From an uncultured Gammaproteobacteria bacterium (GTDB lineage Bacteria > Pseudomonadota > Gammaproteobacteria > PS1 > Pseudothioglobaceae), in the NCBI GenBank assembly GCA_913020715.1, contig CAJVZH010000001.1:1-64000 (forward strand): DNA of 64,000 nt, in the 5' to 3' direction. Below are positions 25,876-34,659 of the stretch, piece after piece. Each line of letters opens with the position of its first letter. The stretch's first letter is position 1. Below the pieces are notes generated by a model that saw nothing but the letters and a program-made list of their open reading frames with translations, did not search any database and was not told the DNA's origin. The translations under genes were made by a program, and so were the position numbers.

Positions 25876-25903
25876 AAAAAAGGCCCCAGAAAGGGGCCTT
25901 TTA
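25876..25903 (-). terminator. strong terminator after coxIII
   Basis: Perfect ten-base stem AAAAGGCCCC / GGGGCCTTTT with a five-base loop and a T-run on the minus strand. It lies between ctaE and DUF2909, so it separates the structural subunits from the DUF2909-SURF1 pair. Confidence 0.88.
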
Positions 25904-25920
25904 TTGATCCACTGGCTAAA

Positions 25921-26826
25921 TTATATCCAGTAAACAAAAACGAATAGACCCAGCCACACAACGTCTACAAAGTGCCAATACCAAGCAACGCCTTCAAAAG
26001 CGAAGTGGTTGTCAGAATCAAAATGACCTTTCTGGATTCTGTATAGAATCACAGTCAACATAATAACACCAATCGTTACGTGGAATCCGTGGAAACCAGT
26101 CAATAGGTAGAACGTAGAGCCGTAGATACCAGAAGTTAGTTTTAAGCCGTCGTGGTATGCGTGGCCGTATTCCGCGATTTGGAAGCCAAGGAATGCAGCG
26201 CCTAAAGCAATCGTAGCAAGCATCCAGAACACCAATGCATTACGATGACCTTTGCGTAGTGCATGGTGAGCGTAAGTCAGTGTTACGCCCGAAGTTAGTA
26301 GAAGGCCCGTGTTTAGTGCTGGCAACCCCCAAGTATCAACAAGCTTAAAGCCAGAAGAGAACTCAACACCGGATTGACCAACAGCGCCTGGCGTGTTGAT
26401 TAAGGGCCAAGTTGCCTGGAAACCTTCCCAAATATACTTTGATGTTTCCAATGCTTCAGTAGCGCCACTGAACATGTTGTTGTCTGCACCGCCCAACCAT
26501 GGAACACTAAGAATTCTTGCATAGAACAACGCGCCAAAGAAGGCTGCGAAGAACATGACCTCAGAGAAGATAAACCAACTCATGCCCCAACGGAACGACT
26601 TGTCTACTTGCTTGTTGTACATACCGTTAACACTCTCGTTAACTACCGTACCCAACCAGCCGAATAGCATAAAGACAATAATTGCCATGCCTAGACCCAT
26701 TACTGAACCACCCCACTCAACGCCGTGCATTTGATTGGCAAAACCAACAAATAGCGTAGAAACACCGATTGAACCAATAATTGGCCAGTAAGTGCCATGA
26801 GGTACATAATAATCTTGATTGCTCAT
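25921..26826 (-). CDS. ctaE: cytochrome c oxidase subunit III
   Basis: 301-residue membrane subunit of the aa3/caa3 oxidase with seven predicted spans. Recognisable blocks are YYVPHGTYWPIIGSIG at the N-terminus, WFIFSEVMFFAAFFGALFY, LTYAHHALRKGHRN and the C-terminal TGFHGFHVTIGVIML and WYWHFVDVVWLGLFV. GAGGAA precedes the ATG by six bases. It lies 15 bases after cox11 and ends before a strong terminator. Confidence 0.97.
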   Translation of the reverse strand: MSNQDYYVPHGTYWPIIGSIGVSTLFVGFANQMHGVEWGGSVMGLGMAIIVFMLFGWLGTVVNESVNGMYNKQVDKSFRWGMSWFIFSEVMFFAAFFGALFYARILSVPWLGGADNNMFSGATEALETSKYIWEGFQATWPLINTPGAVGQSGVEFSSGFKLVDTWGLPALNTGLLLTSGVTLTYAHHALRKGHRNALVFWMLATIALGAAFLGFQIAEYGHAYHDGLKLTSGIYGSTFYLLTGFHGFHVTIGVIMLTVILYRIQKGHFDSDNHFAFEGVAWYWHFVDVVWLGLFVFVYWI

Positions 26827-26841
26827 TTTTCTTCCTCTCTT

Positions 26842-27375
26842 TTAACTTTCTAACTTAAAAAAATTGTAGGACAGACTTACGTCTTGTATGTCCTCATCCA
26901 TCTCTGGTTCAATCACAAAACGAAGTGTCATTTCGACCTCTTCGTGTGGCTTGAACACCTGCCTAGTAAAACAAAAACACTCTAATTTCTTAAAGTAAAG
27001 TGCCGCATCCGTAGGCGCAACACTGGGAACTGCTTGGCCGACAACTTCATAATCGGTGTTGTTTTTGGCAATATAACTTGTTGTATAAAACTTGCCGGGC
27101 ACAACATCCATCGATGCCACCTTGGGTCCAAACTGTACCGGGAACCCCGGCATGGTCGATGCAAAAAAACTTACTTCAACCAAACGCTCTTCATCTACCT
27201 CGTATTGTTGCTCTGTCTCTACTGTGCCTGTTGTGCCATTAAACCCTGTGATATCACACAAGACCTCGTAAAGAGGAGGCATTACAAACACCGCAAAAAG
27301 AAGCATCAAAATGGGTGCTGAAACCAGCGTAATCCAAAACCGTTTTGTTATTTTCTTTCTTTCTAACTCGGCCAT
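26842..27375 (-). CDS. ctaG: cytochrome c oxidase assembly protein CtaG/Cox11
   Basis: 177-residue copper chaperone that delivers Cu to the CuB site of subunit I. There is one N-terminal membrane span (about 12-32), then a periplasmic immunoglobulin-like domain with the copper-binding motif CFCF in KLECFCFTRQ near residue 131-140 and FVIEPEMDED near the end. The ATG overlaps the stop of the 33-residue gene upstream (TAATG). Confidence 0.95.
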   Translation of the reverse strand: MAELERKKITKRFWITLVSAPILMLLFAVFVMPPLYEVLCDITGFNGTTGTVETEQQYEVDEERLVEVSFFASTMPGFPVQFGPKVASMDVVPGKFYTTSYIAKNNTDYEVVGQAVPSVAPTDAALYFKKLECFCFTRQVFKPHEEVEMTLRFVIEPEMDEDIQDVSLSYNFFKLES

Positions 27376-27476
27376 TAAGCGTTAAGCCAGATGGTCGCTG
27401 TATATATTCCTATGACAACAACGCCGACCAATACTGCGGTCAAGACGGCGCCGTTATTATTCTTCTTATCCGACAT
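27375..27476 (-). CDS. 33-residue cytochrome oxidase small membrane protein
   Basis: A tiny frame, MSDKKNNNGAVLTAV onward, ending YTATIWLNA. It has a polar, lysine-rich head and one membrane span of about 20 residues. Its ATG overlaps the coxI stop and its stop overlaps the cox11 start, each by one base (TAATG), so coupling on both sides argues strongly that it is translated. Short 'cytochrome oxidase small assembly proteins' are known at this place in some proteobacterial clusters. Assignment to that group rests on position and architecture. Confidence 0.75.
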   Translation of the reverse strand: MSDKKNNNGAVLTAVLVGVVVIGIYTATIWLNA

Positions 27477-29077
27477 TAACTATGCTGTGACTCTTCAAGA
27501 ATTACTGCACGAGCTGGCGGCGTATTAAAGCTGTGATAAGGCGCAGGAGAAGGTAGTGTCCACTCCAGGCCTTTTGCACTATCCCAAGGGCGTGCCTCAG
27601 AAGGCGTACCATTGCGAATACAGTCAATAACAATGTAAGTCAGCAAGATAAACGACAAACCGAATGAGAATGCGCCGATTGAAGAAATATAGTTAAAGTC
27701 CGCAAACTGTAGTGAGTAGTCAGGAATACGACGAGGCATACCAGCAAGACCCAAGAAGTGTTGTGGGAAGAACAATACGTTAACTGAAATCATTGCCCAC
27801 CAGAAGTGGAATTTTGCTAATTTCTCGTTATACATATTGCCACACCATTTTGGCAACCAGTAGAACGTCGCTGCAATGATTGACCACAAAGCGCCCGTTA
27901 CCAGTACGTAGTGGAAGTGCGCAACAACGAAGTATGTGTCGTGGTACTGAATGTCCGCAGGAGCGATACCTAACATCAAGCCCGAGAAGCCGCCGATTGT
28001 AAACAAGAATACAAAAGAAAGCGCCCAAAGCATTGGTGTCTCGAATGTCATTGAGCCTTTCCACATAGTGGCAACCCAGTTAAAGACTTTCACACCTGTT
28101 GGTACGGCAATTAACATCGTCGCGTACATAAAGTACAATTCACCTGCAACAGGCATGCCTGTTAAGAACATGTGATGAGCCCATACGATGTATGACAAGA
28201 AAGCAATTGATGCTGTCGCGTATACCATTGACGAGTAACCAAATAGAGGTTTACGAGCAAAGGTTGGAATAATATGAGAAACCACACCAAATGCCGGCAA
28301 AATCATAATATATACTTCAGGGTGCCCGAAGAACCAGAAGATGTGCTGGAACATGACTGGGTCGCCACCACCGGTTGCATCGAAGAACGCCGTGCCGAAG
28401 TTACGATCAGTAAGCATCATTGTTACCGCGCCAGCCAATACTGGCATCGCACCGATAAGAAGGAATGATGTAATCAACCAAGTCCATACGAAAAGAGGCA
28501 TGTCCATTAATCTCATTTCAGGCGCACGCATGTTAAGCACTGTTGCGATAATGTTAATCGCACCCATGATTGATGAGAATCCTAACAGGTGAACCGCGAA
28601 AATAAAGAAGTCGGTTGAGTCAGGTGCAAACGTTGTAGACAACGGCGCATAGAACGTCCAACCAAATGCCGGCGCTCCGCCTTCCATAAAGAACGTGCTA
28701 AGCAGAATGCCGCCAGCAAATGGCAGAATCCAGAAACTCCAGTTGTTCATGCGAGGTAGGGCCATATCAGGCGCACCAACCATCATAGGAATCAACCAGT
28801 TACCCAAACCAACGAAGGCAGGCATAATCGCACCAAACACCATGATTAAACCGTGCATAGTCGTTAGCTGATTAAAGAACTGTGGATCCATCAATTGTAG
28901 ACCCGGCTGTAATAGCTCTGCACGAATGCCCATCGCAAACGCACCGCCAATTAGTAGCATCGCAAAAGCGAACCACATGTAAAGCGAACCGATGTCTTTA
29001 TGGTTTGTTGTCTTAACCCATCTTAACAGGCCTTTTTCGGGGCCGTGATGATCGTCGTGTGCTGCAGTATAACTCAT
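27476..29077 (-). CDS. ctaD: cytochrome c oxidase subunit I
   Basis: 533-residue catalytic subunit of the heme-copper oxidase (A family). It carries the heme a ligand histidine in MHGLIMVFGA, the CuB/Tyr crosslink region WFFGHPEVYIMILPAFG, the HH pair in VWAHHMFLTG, and the heme a3 and heme a histidines in DTYFVVAHFHYVLV. The K-channel and D-channel landmarks of A1-type oxidases appear to be present. It lies 15 bases after subunit II and overlaps the 33-residue gene. Confidence 0.98.
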   Translation of the reverse strand: MSYTAAHDDHHGPEKGLLRWVKTTNHKDIGSLYMWFAFAMLLIGGAFAMGIRAELLQPGLQLMDPQFFNQLTTMHGLIMVFGAIMPAFVGLGNWLIPMMVGAPDMALPRMNNWSFWILPFAGGILLSTFFMEGGAPAFGWTFYAPLSTTFAPDSTDFFIFAVHLLGFSSIMGAINIIATVLNMRAPEMRLMDMPLFVWTWLITSFLLIGAMPVLAGAVTMMLTDRNFGTAFFDATGGGDPVMFQHIFWFFGHPEVYIMILPAFGVVSHIIPTFARKPLFGYSSMVYATASIAFLSYIVWAHHMFLTGMPVAGELYFMYATMLIAVPTGVKVFNWVATMWKGSMTFETPMLWALSFVFLFTIGGFSGLMLGIAPADIQYHDTYFVVAHFHYVLVTGALWSIIAATFYWLPKWCGNMYNEKLAKFHFWWAMISVNVLFFPQHFLGLAGMPRRIPDYSLQFADFNYISSIGAFSFGLSFILLTYIVIDCIRNGTPSEARPWDSAKGLEWTLPSPAPYHSFNTPPARAVILEESQHS

Positions 29078-29092
29078 ATGTTTCTCCTTAGA

Positions 29093-30226
29093 TTAGCGTG
29101 CAGATGTAACATCTGATGGTTGAACAATCGAGCCCGTGTTGCCAAACGCTCTTCTTTCGTAAGTAATCACGGCGGCCAGGTCAGAGTCGCCCAACATCTT
29201 GAATGATGGCATGCCGTTTTTACCGTTAATTACAATATTTAAATGTTCGTCAGCATCATTGCCGTTAGAAATGCTTGAACCTTTAATTGCTGGGCCATAG
29301 CCGCCGCTACCGTCGGTCATATGACAACCAGCACAGTTGGTGTTGTACAAAGTCTCACCCTGTGCCATTAGGTCGTCTTCAGACCATTGTTGTGTTGCGG
29401 CCTCGGCTGCAGCCGCTGCTGCGCCTTGTTGCTCAGCAACCCAGGCTGCGTAATCTGCTTTAGAGACAACATCAACCACGATTGGCATAAAGCCGTGCTC
29501 TTTGCCGCAAAGCTCAGCACACTGACCTCTGTAAGTACCAATTACCGTAGGCTTTGCCCATGCATCATTGATAAAGCCAGGATTAGCGTCTTGCTTAACC
29601 GCAAACGCTGGAACCCACCAATTGTGGATCACGTCGTTAGATGTAATTAAGAAACGAATTGTTGTGTCAACAGGCACAACCAAGTGGTTATCCACTGAAA
29701 GTAAATAAGTATCGCCATCTGCATCAAGCGCTTCGCGCTTGGCATCAGAACCTTTTTTACGGTCATCGATGGCGTCTTTTGATGATTGTGATAGGTTTGA
29801 AATAAAGCCAATGCCTTCTTCAGGGTAGTCATACTGCCACTTCCACTGATGGCCAGTAACCTTAATTGTCATGTCAGCCTTGTCTAGCACCTCAATTTCA
29901 ATCAACGTCTTGGACGCTGGGATTGCCATTAAAACTAGAATTACTATTGGTACACCCGTCCAAATAAACTCAACCAGTGTGCTTTCATGAAAATGCGCTG
30001 CCTTGTGGCCTTTTGATTTTCTGTGAACAATAATTGCATAAAACATCGCGCCAAAAACCACTACGCCAATAACAACACACACCCAAAACACCATCATATG
30101 TAAGTCGTAAATATCCTGACTTACCTCAGTAATACCTTGTGTCATGTTTAGTCCGTACTCTGCTAATGCAGCCTTAGAACTCACCAGTGCAGCCAATGCA
30201 CTTGTCAGCGTCAATAATCTTTTCAT
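29093..30226 (-). CDS. ctaC: cytochrome c oxidase subunit II with fused cytochrome c domain (caa3 type)
   Basis: 377 residues: signal peptide (ending AALAEYG), two membrane spans (about 43-68, 85-107), the CuA cupredoxin domain with CAELCGKEHGFMPIVVD near 236-252, then an Ala-rich linker and a C-terminal class I cytochrome c with CAGCH near 298-302 and an axial-ligand candidate methionine in KNGMPSFKML. The fusion marks a caa3-type oxidase that can take electrons directly from the bc1 complex or a small cytochrome c. GGAGG lies five bases before the ATG. It is the first gene of the oxidase operon. Confidence 0.97.
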   Translation of the reverse strand: MKRLLTLTSALAALVSSKAALAEYGLNMTQGITEVSQDIYDLHMMVFWVCVVIGVVVFGAMFYAIIVHRKSKGHKAAHFHESTLVEFIWTGVPIVILVLMAIPASKTLIEIEVLDKADMTIKVTGHQWKWQYDYPEEGIGFISNLSQSSKDAIDDRKKGSDAKREALDADGDTYLLSVDNHLVVPVDTTIRFLITSNDVIHNWWVPAFAVKQDANPGFINDAWAKPTVIGTYRGQCAELCGKEHGFMPIVVDVVSKADYAAWVAEQQGAAAAAAEAATQQWSEDDLMAQGETLYNTNCAGCHMTDGSGGYGPAIKGSSISNGNDADEHLNIVINGKNGMPSFKMLGDSDLAAVITYERRAFGNTGSIVQPSDVTSAR

Positions 30227-30277
30227 AGATCCTCCAAAAATAATCTAGCTTGCTGTTTCAATCAAAAAATGTGCTAA

Positions 30278-30306
30278 ATGATACCTGTTTATTGCTATTT
30301 AACCAA
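30278..30306 (-). promoter_or_regulatory. candidate promoter of the oxidase operon
   Basis: TTGGTT and TATCAT are exactly 17 bases apart on the minus strand and give a leader of about 45 bases to ctaC with a GGAGG site. A 13-base palindrome ATCAACAGTTGAT lies farther upstream at 30350-30362 and may be a regulator site. Confidence 0.5.
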
Positions 30307-30463
30307 GCCTTAATTCACTTTTTATGCCAATACCAGGTGAAGTTTTTTCATCAACAGTTGATTTTATTGAAGACAGAAGCCCGATGTGGGGGGTTTCATA
30401 AATAGCCCTTGCGCAAAAGCCCTGCTTCATTAAAATAATTCTTATTCGACAATCGCAATTCCT

Positions 30464-31441
30464 ATGTATATAAAAACACTATCAATCGCACTTGTTTTAG
30501 CTCTCATTGTTGTTGTTCTTGGTGCTTACACCCGTCTCGCCGATGCTGGTCTGGGCTGTCCTGACTGGCCGGGTTGTTATGGCCAGTTAATTGTTCCTGA
30601 CGTCGCCGATGGCACAACCATTGAGGGCTATGATCGCCCGGTCGAGGCCGCTAAAGGCTGGAAAGAGATGGTCCATCGTTACGCCGCATCAACGCTAGGC
30701 CTACTTATTGTTGTGTTGTTCTTTTTTGCCGCGTTTCGCAGATCGACAAGACCCCAATCGGCTGGATTGCCGGGGTTTTTGGTGTTGTTGGTTATTTTTC
30801 AAGGGGCGCTTGGAATGTGGACGGTAACCGAGCTGGTGCACCCTGGAATTGTTTCAATGCACCTTATTGGAGGCTTTTCAACCACTTGTTTGCTGCTTTG
30901 GCTGTTGCTTAACCAACAACCTCCGAGTCGACACCATCAGCACATCTTAAAACGGCACAAACTGATTTTGATTACAACTTTTGCGCTTCTTTGTCTGCAA
31001 ATATTTCTTGGTGGCTGGACCAGCACCAACTATGCGGCGCTTTCTTGTGGCGAATTCTTCCCGACTTGCTTAGGCGAGTGGTGGCCAGGAAGCATGAACT
31101 TTGCCGATGCCTTCTTCTGGGGTCCGCTTGGGATTGACTATGAGTTTGGCGTTCTTGATCACGACAGCCGAAGCGCTATTCAAATGCTGCATAGAGTTGG
31201 CGCCCTTGTTGTTACCACGGCCATCGTAATCCTAATTGTGAGCATGAAAAACTACCCAAGACTAAAGGGCGGCCTGATGCTGGTAATGCTTATGCTGGTA
31301 TTGCAGATAACACTCGGCATACTTAACGTTGTGCTTTCGTTGCCGATGGTTGTTGCGGTACTGCACAACGCTGTTGCACTTGGGCTGTTGTTGAGCTTTG
31401 TAGCACTTATGCATAAGGTTTTTAGAAAAACAATTAGCTAA
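30464..31441 (+). CDS. ctaA: heme A synthase (CtaA/Cox15)
   Basis: 325-residue membrane monooxygenase that converts heme O to heme A. It shows eight spans. Paired heme-ligand histidines lie in EMVHRYAASTLG, VSMHLIGGF, MLHRVGALVV and VLHNAVALGLL. The N-terminal block TRLADAGLGCPDWPGCYG (about 23-40) is diagnostic. It is divergent from the oxidase operon and followed by SCO after 13 bases. Confidence 0.96.
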   Translation: MYIKTLSIALVLALIVVVLGAYTRLADAGLGCPDWPGCYGQLIVPDVADGTTIEGYDRPVEAAKGWKEMVHRYAASTLGLLIVVLFFFAAFRRSTRPQSAGLPGFLVLLVIFQGALGMWTVTELVHPGIVSMHLIGGFSTTCLLLWLLLNQQPPSRHHQHILKRHKLILITTFALLCLQIFLGGWTSTNYAALSCGEFFPTCLGEWWPGSMNFADAFFWGPLGIDYEFGVLDHDSRSAIQMLHRVGALVVTTAIVILIVSMKNYPRLKGGLMLVMLMLVLQITLGILNVVLSLPMVVAVLHNAVALGLLLSFVALMHKVFRKTIS

Positions 31442-31454
31442 CCAGGACTCCCTA

Positions 31455-32126
31455 ATGAACAAAATCACAACAACGCTTGCGGCTATCGCGGCAATTATCA
31501 TACTAGCGCTTGTCGCTTTTTTCTTTACAAGCTCAAAAAATATTGACGAATTAAAGCGCTCAGTTGCGCCAACAGCCTCGCTTTACCCGGAGGCAAGAGT
31601 GGTTTCAAATGTGCTGAATTTTGTAGACGACAACTCAAACGCCGTTCACCTCTCTGAAGTGTCGAGCAATAAATGGGTGTTGATGTATTTTGGCTACGCC
31701 TCTTGCCCCGATGTTTGTCCGATGGACTTAGGCAAGATCAGCCAAACTCTGCAGAAAATGGAACAAAAGGATGACTTGCAGGTTGTTTTTGTGTCTGTCG
31801 ACCCGAACAGAGATGTTGGCAAACTGAATTCGTTTGCCAAGGGGTTTAATGGGGGTTTTGTAGGGCTTAGCGCCTTTGAAGACGGGCTTAGAACAATAAG
31901 CAAAAAGCTGGGGGTTTATCATCAAGTGGTTGCAGCACAGAAAAAATCCAAATCGCATTCGCACGACGAACACTCAAGCGAAGAGCACGAGCATTACGAA
32001 GTGGATCACACCACCAGTTATCTGCTGCTTAATCCAAAATTGGCATTAACCGCAATTCTTTCTAGTCCGCACGAGCCCGATGCAATGGCAAAGGCGCTCG
32101 ACGAGATCATAACAACGCTACGATAG
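31455..32126 (+). CDS. SCO1/SenC family copper chaperone with His-rich insert
   Basis: 223-residue membrane-anchored thioredoxin-fold protein that metallates or reduces the CuA site of subunit II. One N-terminal span (about 5-24) is followed by the Cu-binding CPDVCPMDLG near residues 85-94 and the distal histidine in YEVDHTTSYLL near 179. Just before that histidine lies a His/Glu/Lys-rich stretch (about 158-178: KSKSHSHDEHSSEEHEH), longer than usual and a possible metal-buffering loop. AGGA precedes the start. It runs 9 bases into the convergent DUF2970 gene. Confidence 0.93.
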   Translation: MNKITTTLAAIAAIIILALVAFFFTSSKNIDELKRSVAPTASLYPEARVVSNVLNFVDDNSNAVHLSEVSSNKWVLMYFGYASCPDVCPMDLGKISQTLQKMEQKDDLQVVFVSVDPNRDVGKLNSFAKGFNGGFVGLSAFEDGLRTISKKLGVYHQVVAAQKKSKSHSHDEHSSEEHEHYEVDHTTSYLLLNPKLALTAILSSPHEPDAMAKALDEIITTLR

Positions 32127-32309
32127 AGCGAAACGGACAGCGGTGATAATAACGCCGATAAAAATTGCCACCATTATGAGGGCGACGACAATGTAGGCCA
32201 ACGGCCCTTGTTTCTCTGTTTTTTCGAAGTCTTTGGTTAGGTTGTCTTTTTTGCCAACACCCACCATGGCAGAAGCGACCGCTTTAAACACTTGTAACAA
32301 ACCCTTCAC
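32118..32309 (-). CDS. DUF2970 single-span small protein
   Basis: 63 residues of the DUF2970 family: LLQVFKAVASAMVGVGKKDNLTKDFE, then a membrane span from about 37 to 60. The family accompanies oxidase clusters in beta- and gammaproteobacteria and has unknown function. It lies 12 bases downstream of ctaB in the same direction and overlaps the SCO 3' end on the other strand. Confidence 0.82.
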   Translation of the reverse strand: MKGLLQVFKAVASAMVGVGKKDNLTKDFEKTEKQGPLAYIVVALIMVAIFIGVIITAVRFALS

Positions 32310-32321
32310 ACCAGAAGCCTT

Positions 32322-33197
32322 TTAAAAGCTTACAAGCAAGTAGTGATCAACCAACAACGCCACAAACAAAATCATTAGGTAATTGACCGAGTACATAAAT
32401 GTGCTGAAGGCAATTTTAGAGTTTTCTGGCTCACGATAAATCTTGATAGCGTATCCCAAAAAGATAAGCCCCAACACCACAGCTGACGCCAAATAAATGA
32501 GGCCGCTCATGCCAGTCAAATAAGGCAACAAAGTCACCACAAACAGTAAAGCTGTGTATAGCAATATTTGCACTCTTGTGTATTCAAGGCCGTGTGTTAC
32601 TGGCAACATAGGTACCCCGACTTTTCTATACTCTTCAACTCGATGAATCGCTAACGCCCAAAAGTGTGGTGGCGTCCAGATAAAGACAATCAAAAACAAC
32701 AACATGGCGTATTCGATACCGGCCGATCCCGCAACTGCTGTCCAGCCCAACACCGGTGGCGCAGCGCCCGCAGCGCCGCCAATGACAATATTTTGTGGTG
32801 TTGCGCGTTTCAGGTACATGGTGTAGATTACCGCATAGCCAATAAGGGAAATAAAAGTCAGCACAGCTGTCAATAGATTGACATACACCAGCAAAAGGCC
32901 AAGACCAACAACGCCCAAAAATATTGCCCAGATTAGCGCCTGGGTGCGGCTTACCTTGCCTTGTGGCAAAGGACGCTGATCGGTGCGAGACATCTGCAGG
33001 TCAATCTTCTCATCAACAATATGATTAAACACCGCGGCCGATGCGGCCGATAGACCAATACCTGCAGAAGCAACAATAACCAGTGCCAGGCTCGGCAAAT
33101 AAGGCTGGGCAAGCAACATGCCGACAACCGCTGTTAACAAAATCAAGGCAACAACTTTTAATTTACACAGTCCCAGTAGGTCGCTTAAAGATGGCAT
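32322..33197 (-). CDS. ctaB: protoheme IX farnesyltransferase (heme O synthase)
   Basis: 291-residue UbiA-family prenyltransferase that converts heme B to heme O, feeding CtaA. The prenyl-diphosphate site is NHIVDEKIDLQMSRTDQRPLP at about 58-78, with the second motif WTPPHFWALAIHRVEEYRKVGVPMLP near 174-199. It has about eight membrane spans. It follows the upstream assembly gene by five bases. Confidence 0.96.
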   Translation of the reverse strand: MPSLSDLLGLCKLKVVALILLTAVVGMLLAQPYLPSLALVIVASAGIGLSAASAAVFNHIVDEKIDLQMSRTDQRPLPQGKVSRTQALIWAIFLGVVGLGLLLVYVNLLTAVLTFISLIGYAVIYTMYLKRATPQNIVIGGAAGAAPPVLGWTAVAGSAGIEYAMLLFLIVFIWTPPHFWALAIHRVEEYRKVGVPMLPVTHGLEYTRVQILLYTALLFVVTLLPYLTGMSGLIYLASAVVLGLIFLGYAIKIYREPENSKIAFSTFMYSVNYLMILFVALLVDHYLLVSF

Positions 33198-33202
33198 GGG
33201 GG

Positions 33203-33739
33203 TTATCCTATTCTTGAGTATTTAAATAAGCGCTTTAAATCTTTAAGAACGCGCTTGATGTCAAAAGCGTTCGGCTGATAATGAAGCATAATGTTTCCAA
33301 GCGGGTCAATTAAGAAAATCGATCTTTGTGGATAGGCTTGCAACTTAGTTTTCACGGAGTCACCGATAATCGTTGCACTGATCAAGCCTTCGTCAATCTC
33401 GTTAGGGCCAGAACCGTCCGCAATAATAGCAATTCTTTGCAGGCGACGCATATCGGCATTCATCAAGATGCGTGTATCTTTGATATTATTAATGCTTGTG
33501 TTACAAGCTGCGTCACAGCTCTGGTCAACATAGGCCAAAGTCCATAACCCCTGCAACGTGTTGTCGCCTTCTAGGTCAATATCGGCTTGTTCGGTGGCAA
33601 TGATGGGCTGCACAAGCTCACCATAATTAACCGTGCTATCAACGCCTTCATCGACAACATAATAGTAGGCCATAGTACCGAGCACAATAGGCAATACAAA
33701 CATCGCCAACAACACCCACAATTCTTTTCTTGCTGTCAT
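33203..33739 (-). CDS. SCO-like membrane-anchored protein of the oxidase cluster
   Basis: 178 residues with one N-terminal span (about 9-27) and a thioredoxin-like periplasmic part: GLWTLAYVDQSCDAACNTSI near 65-84 with a CxxxC pair, and SIFLIDPLGNIMLHYQPN near 140-157, ending DLKRLFKYSRIG. This matches the uncharacterised protein found with ctaA/ctaB in Pseudomonas-type cox clusters. The CxxxC suggests a copper or disulfide role for oxidase assembly, but no distal histidine equivalent is clear. The promoter is TATAAT at 33774-33779 with an AAGGGA site near the ATG. Confidence 0.8.
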   Translation of the reverse strand: MTARKELWVLLAMFVLPIVLGTMAYYYVVDEGVDSTVNYGELVQPIIATEQADIDLEGDNTLQGLWTLAYVDQSCDAACNTSINNIKDTRILMNADMRRLQRIAIIADGSGPNEIDEGLISATIIGDSVKTKLQAYPQRSIFLIDPLGNIMLHYQPNAFDIKRVLKDLKRLFKYSRIG

Positions 33740-33805
33740 TTTTTCCCTTAGGGCTTGCGTAAAAAGAGTAATATTATACGTTGAATAGGCTTAAAACTCA
33801 AACAC

Positions 33806-34579
33806 TTAGAGTCTAACCTCGATGCCGTGATCGCGCATCGCCTGCTTGGCTTGCGCCACTGTATATTCACCAAAATGAAAAATGCTTGCCGCCAAAACGG
33901 CGTCTGCGCCGCCTTTTAAGACACCCTCCGCAAGATGCTCCAAGTTGCCAACACCACCCGAGGCAATAACCGGTACGTCCACCGCATCGGATATTGCGCG
34001 CGTCAACAGCAAATCAAAGCCGTCTTTGGTGCCGTCTCTGTCCATCGATGTTAACAGTACCTCGCCTGCGCCGAAATCGCCTTCGGTCATTTTCACAGCC
34101 CATTCAATAGCATCAATGCCAGTTGTGTTGCGCCCACCGTGGGTAAAAATCTCCCATGTCGGCGGATTATCTGAGACGCGCTTAGCGTCAATGGCAATAA
34201 CAATGCACTGCGAACCAAATCGTTCACTTAGCTCGTTAATAAGTCCAGGGTTAAATATGGCTGCAGAATTAACCGCAACTTTGTCGGCGCCAGCATTAAG
34301 CATCGCCCGAACATCCTCAGCTTTACGTATGCCGCCACCCACTGTTAAAGGAATAAACACCTGCTCAGCGATTTTTTCAACCATGTGCACCGTGGTATCA
34401 CGGCCTTCATGCGAGGCAGTAATATCTAGAAAGGTAATCTCGTCTGCGCCCTCGCCATCGTAACGCTTAGCAACCTCAATAGGGTCGCCCGCGTCTTTGA
34501 TATCAACGAATTGCACGCCTTTGACAACACGGCCATCACGAACATCTAAACAAGGAATAATGCGCTTTGCTAAACTCAT
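33806..34579 (-). CDS. hisF: imidazole glycerol phosphate synthase cyclase subunit
   Basis: 257-residue TIM-barrel enzyme that, with the glutaminase HisH, makes imidazole glycerol phosphate in histidine synthesis. The N-terminus [22 protein letters not shown] holds catalytic D12-type aspartate, with [10 protein letters not shown] near 80 and the second catalytic aspartate in [13 protein letters not shown] near 175. It stands alone, not beside hisA/hisH/hisIE. The family-fixed ATG lies eight bases after a TATAAT box. Confidence 0.97.
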   Translation of the reverse strand: MSLAKRIIPCLDVRDGRVVKGVQFVDIKDAGDPIEVAKRYDGEGADEITFLDITASHEGRDTTVHMVEKIAEQVFIPLTVGGGIRKAEDVRAMLNAGADKVAVNSAAIFNPGLINELSERFGSQCIVIAIDAKRVSDNPPTWEIFTHGGRNTTGIDAIEWAVKMTEGDFGAGEVLLTSMDRDGTKDGFDLLLTRAISDAVDVPVIASGGVGNLEHLAEGVLKGGADAVLAASIFHFGEYTVAQAKQAMRDHGIEVRL

Positions 34580-34587
34580 GGGGCAAC

Positions 34588-34593
34588 ATTATA
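34588..34593 (-). promoter_or_regulatory. -10 box close to hisF start
   Basis: TATAAT on the minus strand ends eight bases before the hisF ATG. It leaves a leader of zero to two bases. Confidence 0.55.
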
Positions 34594-34645
34594 CCCACGG
34601 AGGTGAGAAAACGGCATGGCGTCGTAGCAAAACCCAGCTAATAGG

Positions 34646-34651
34646 TATAAT
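34646..34651 (+). promoter_or_regulatory. -10 box close to uppS start
   Basis: TATAAT ends eight bases before the uppS ATG. It is the mirror of the hisF box in the same 80-base divergent region. No -35 consensus is visible. Confidence 0.55.
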
Positions 34652-34659
34652 TGCGCACC

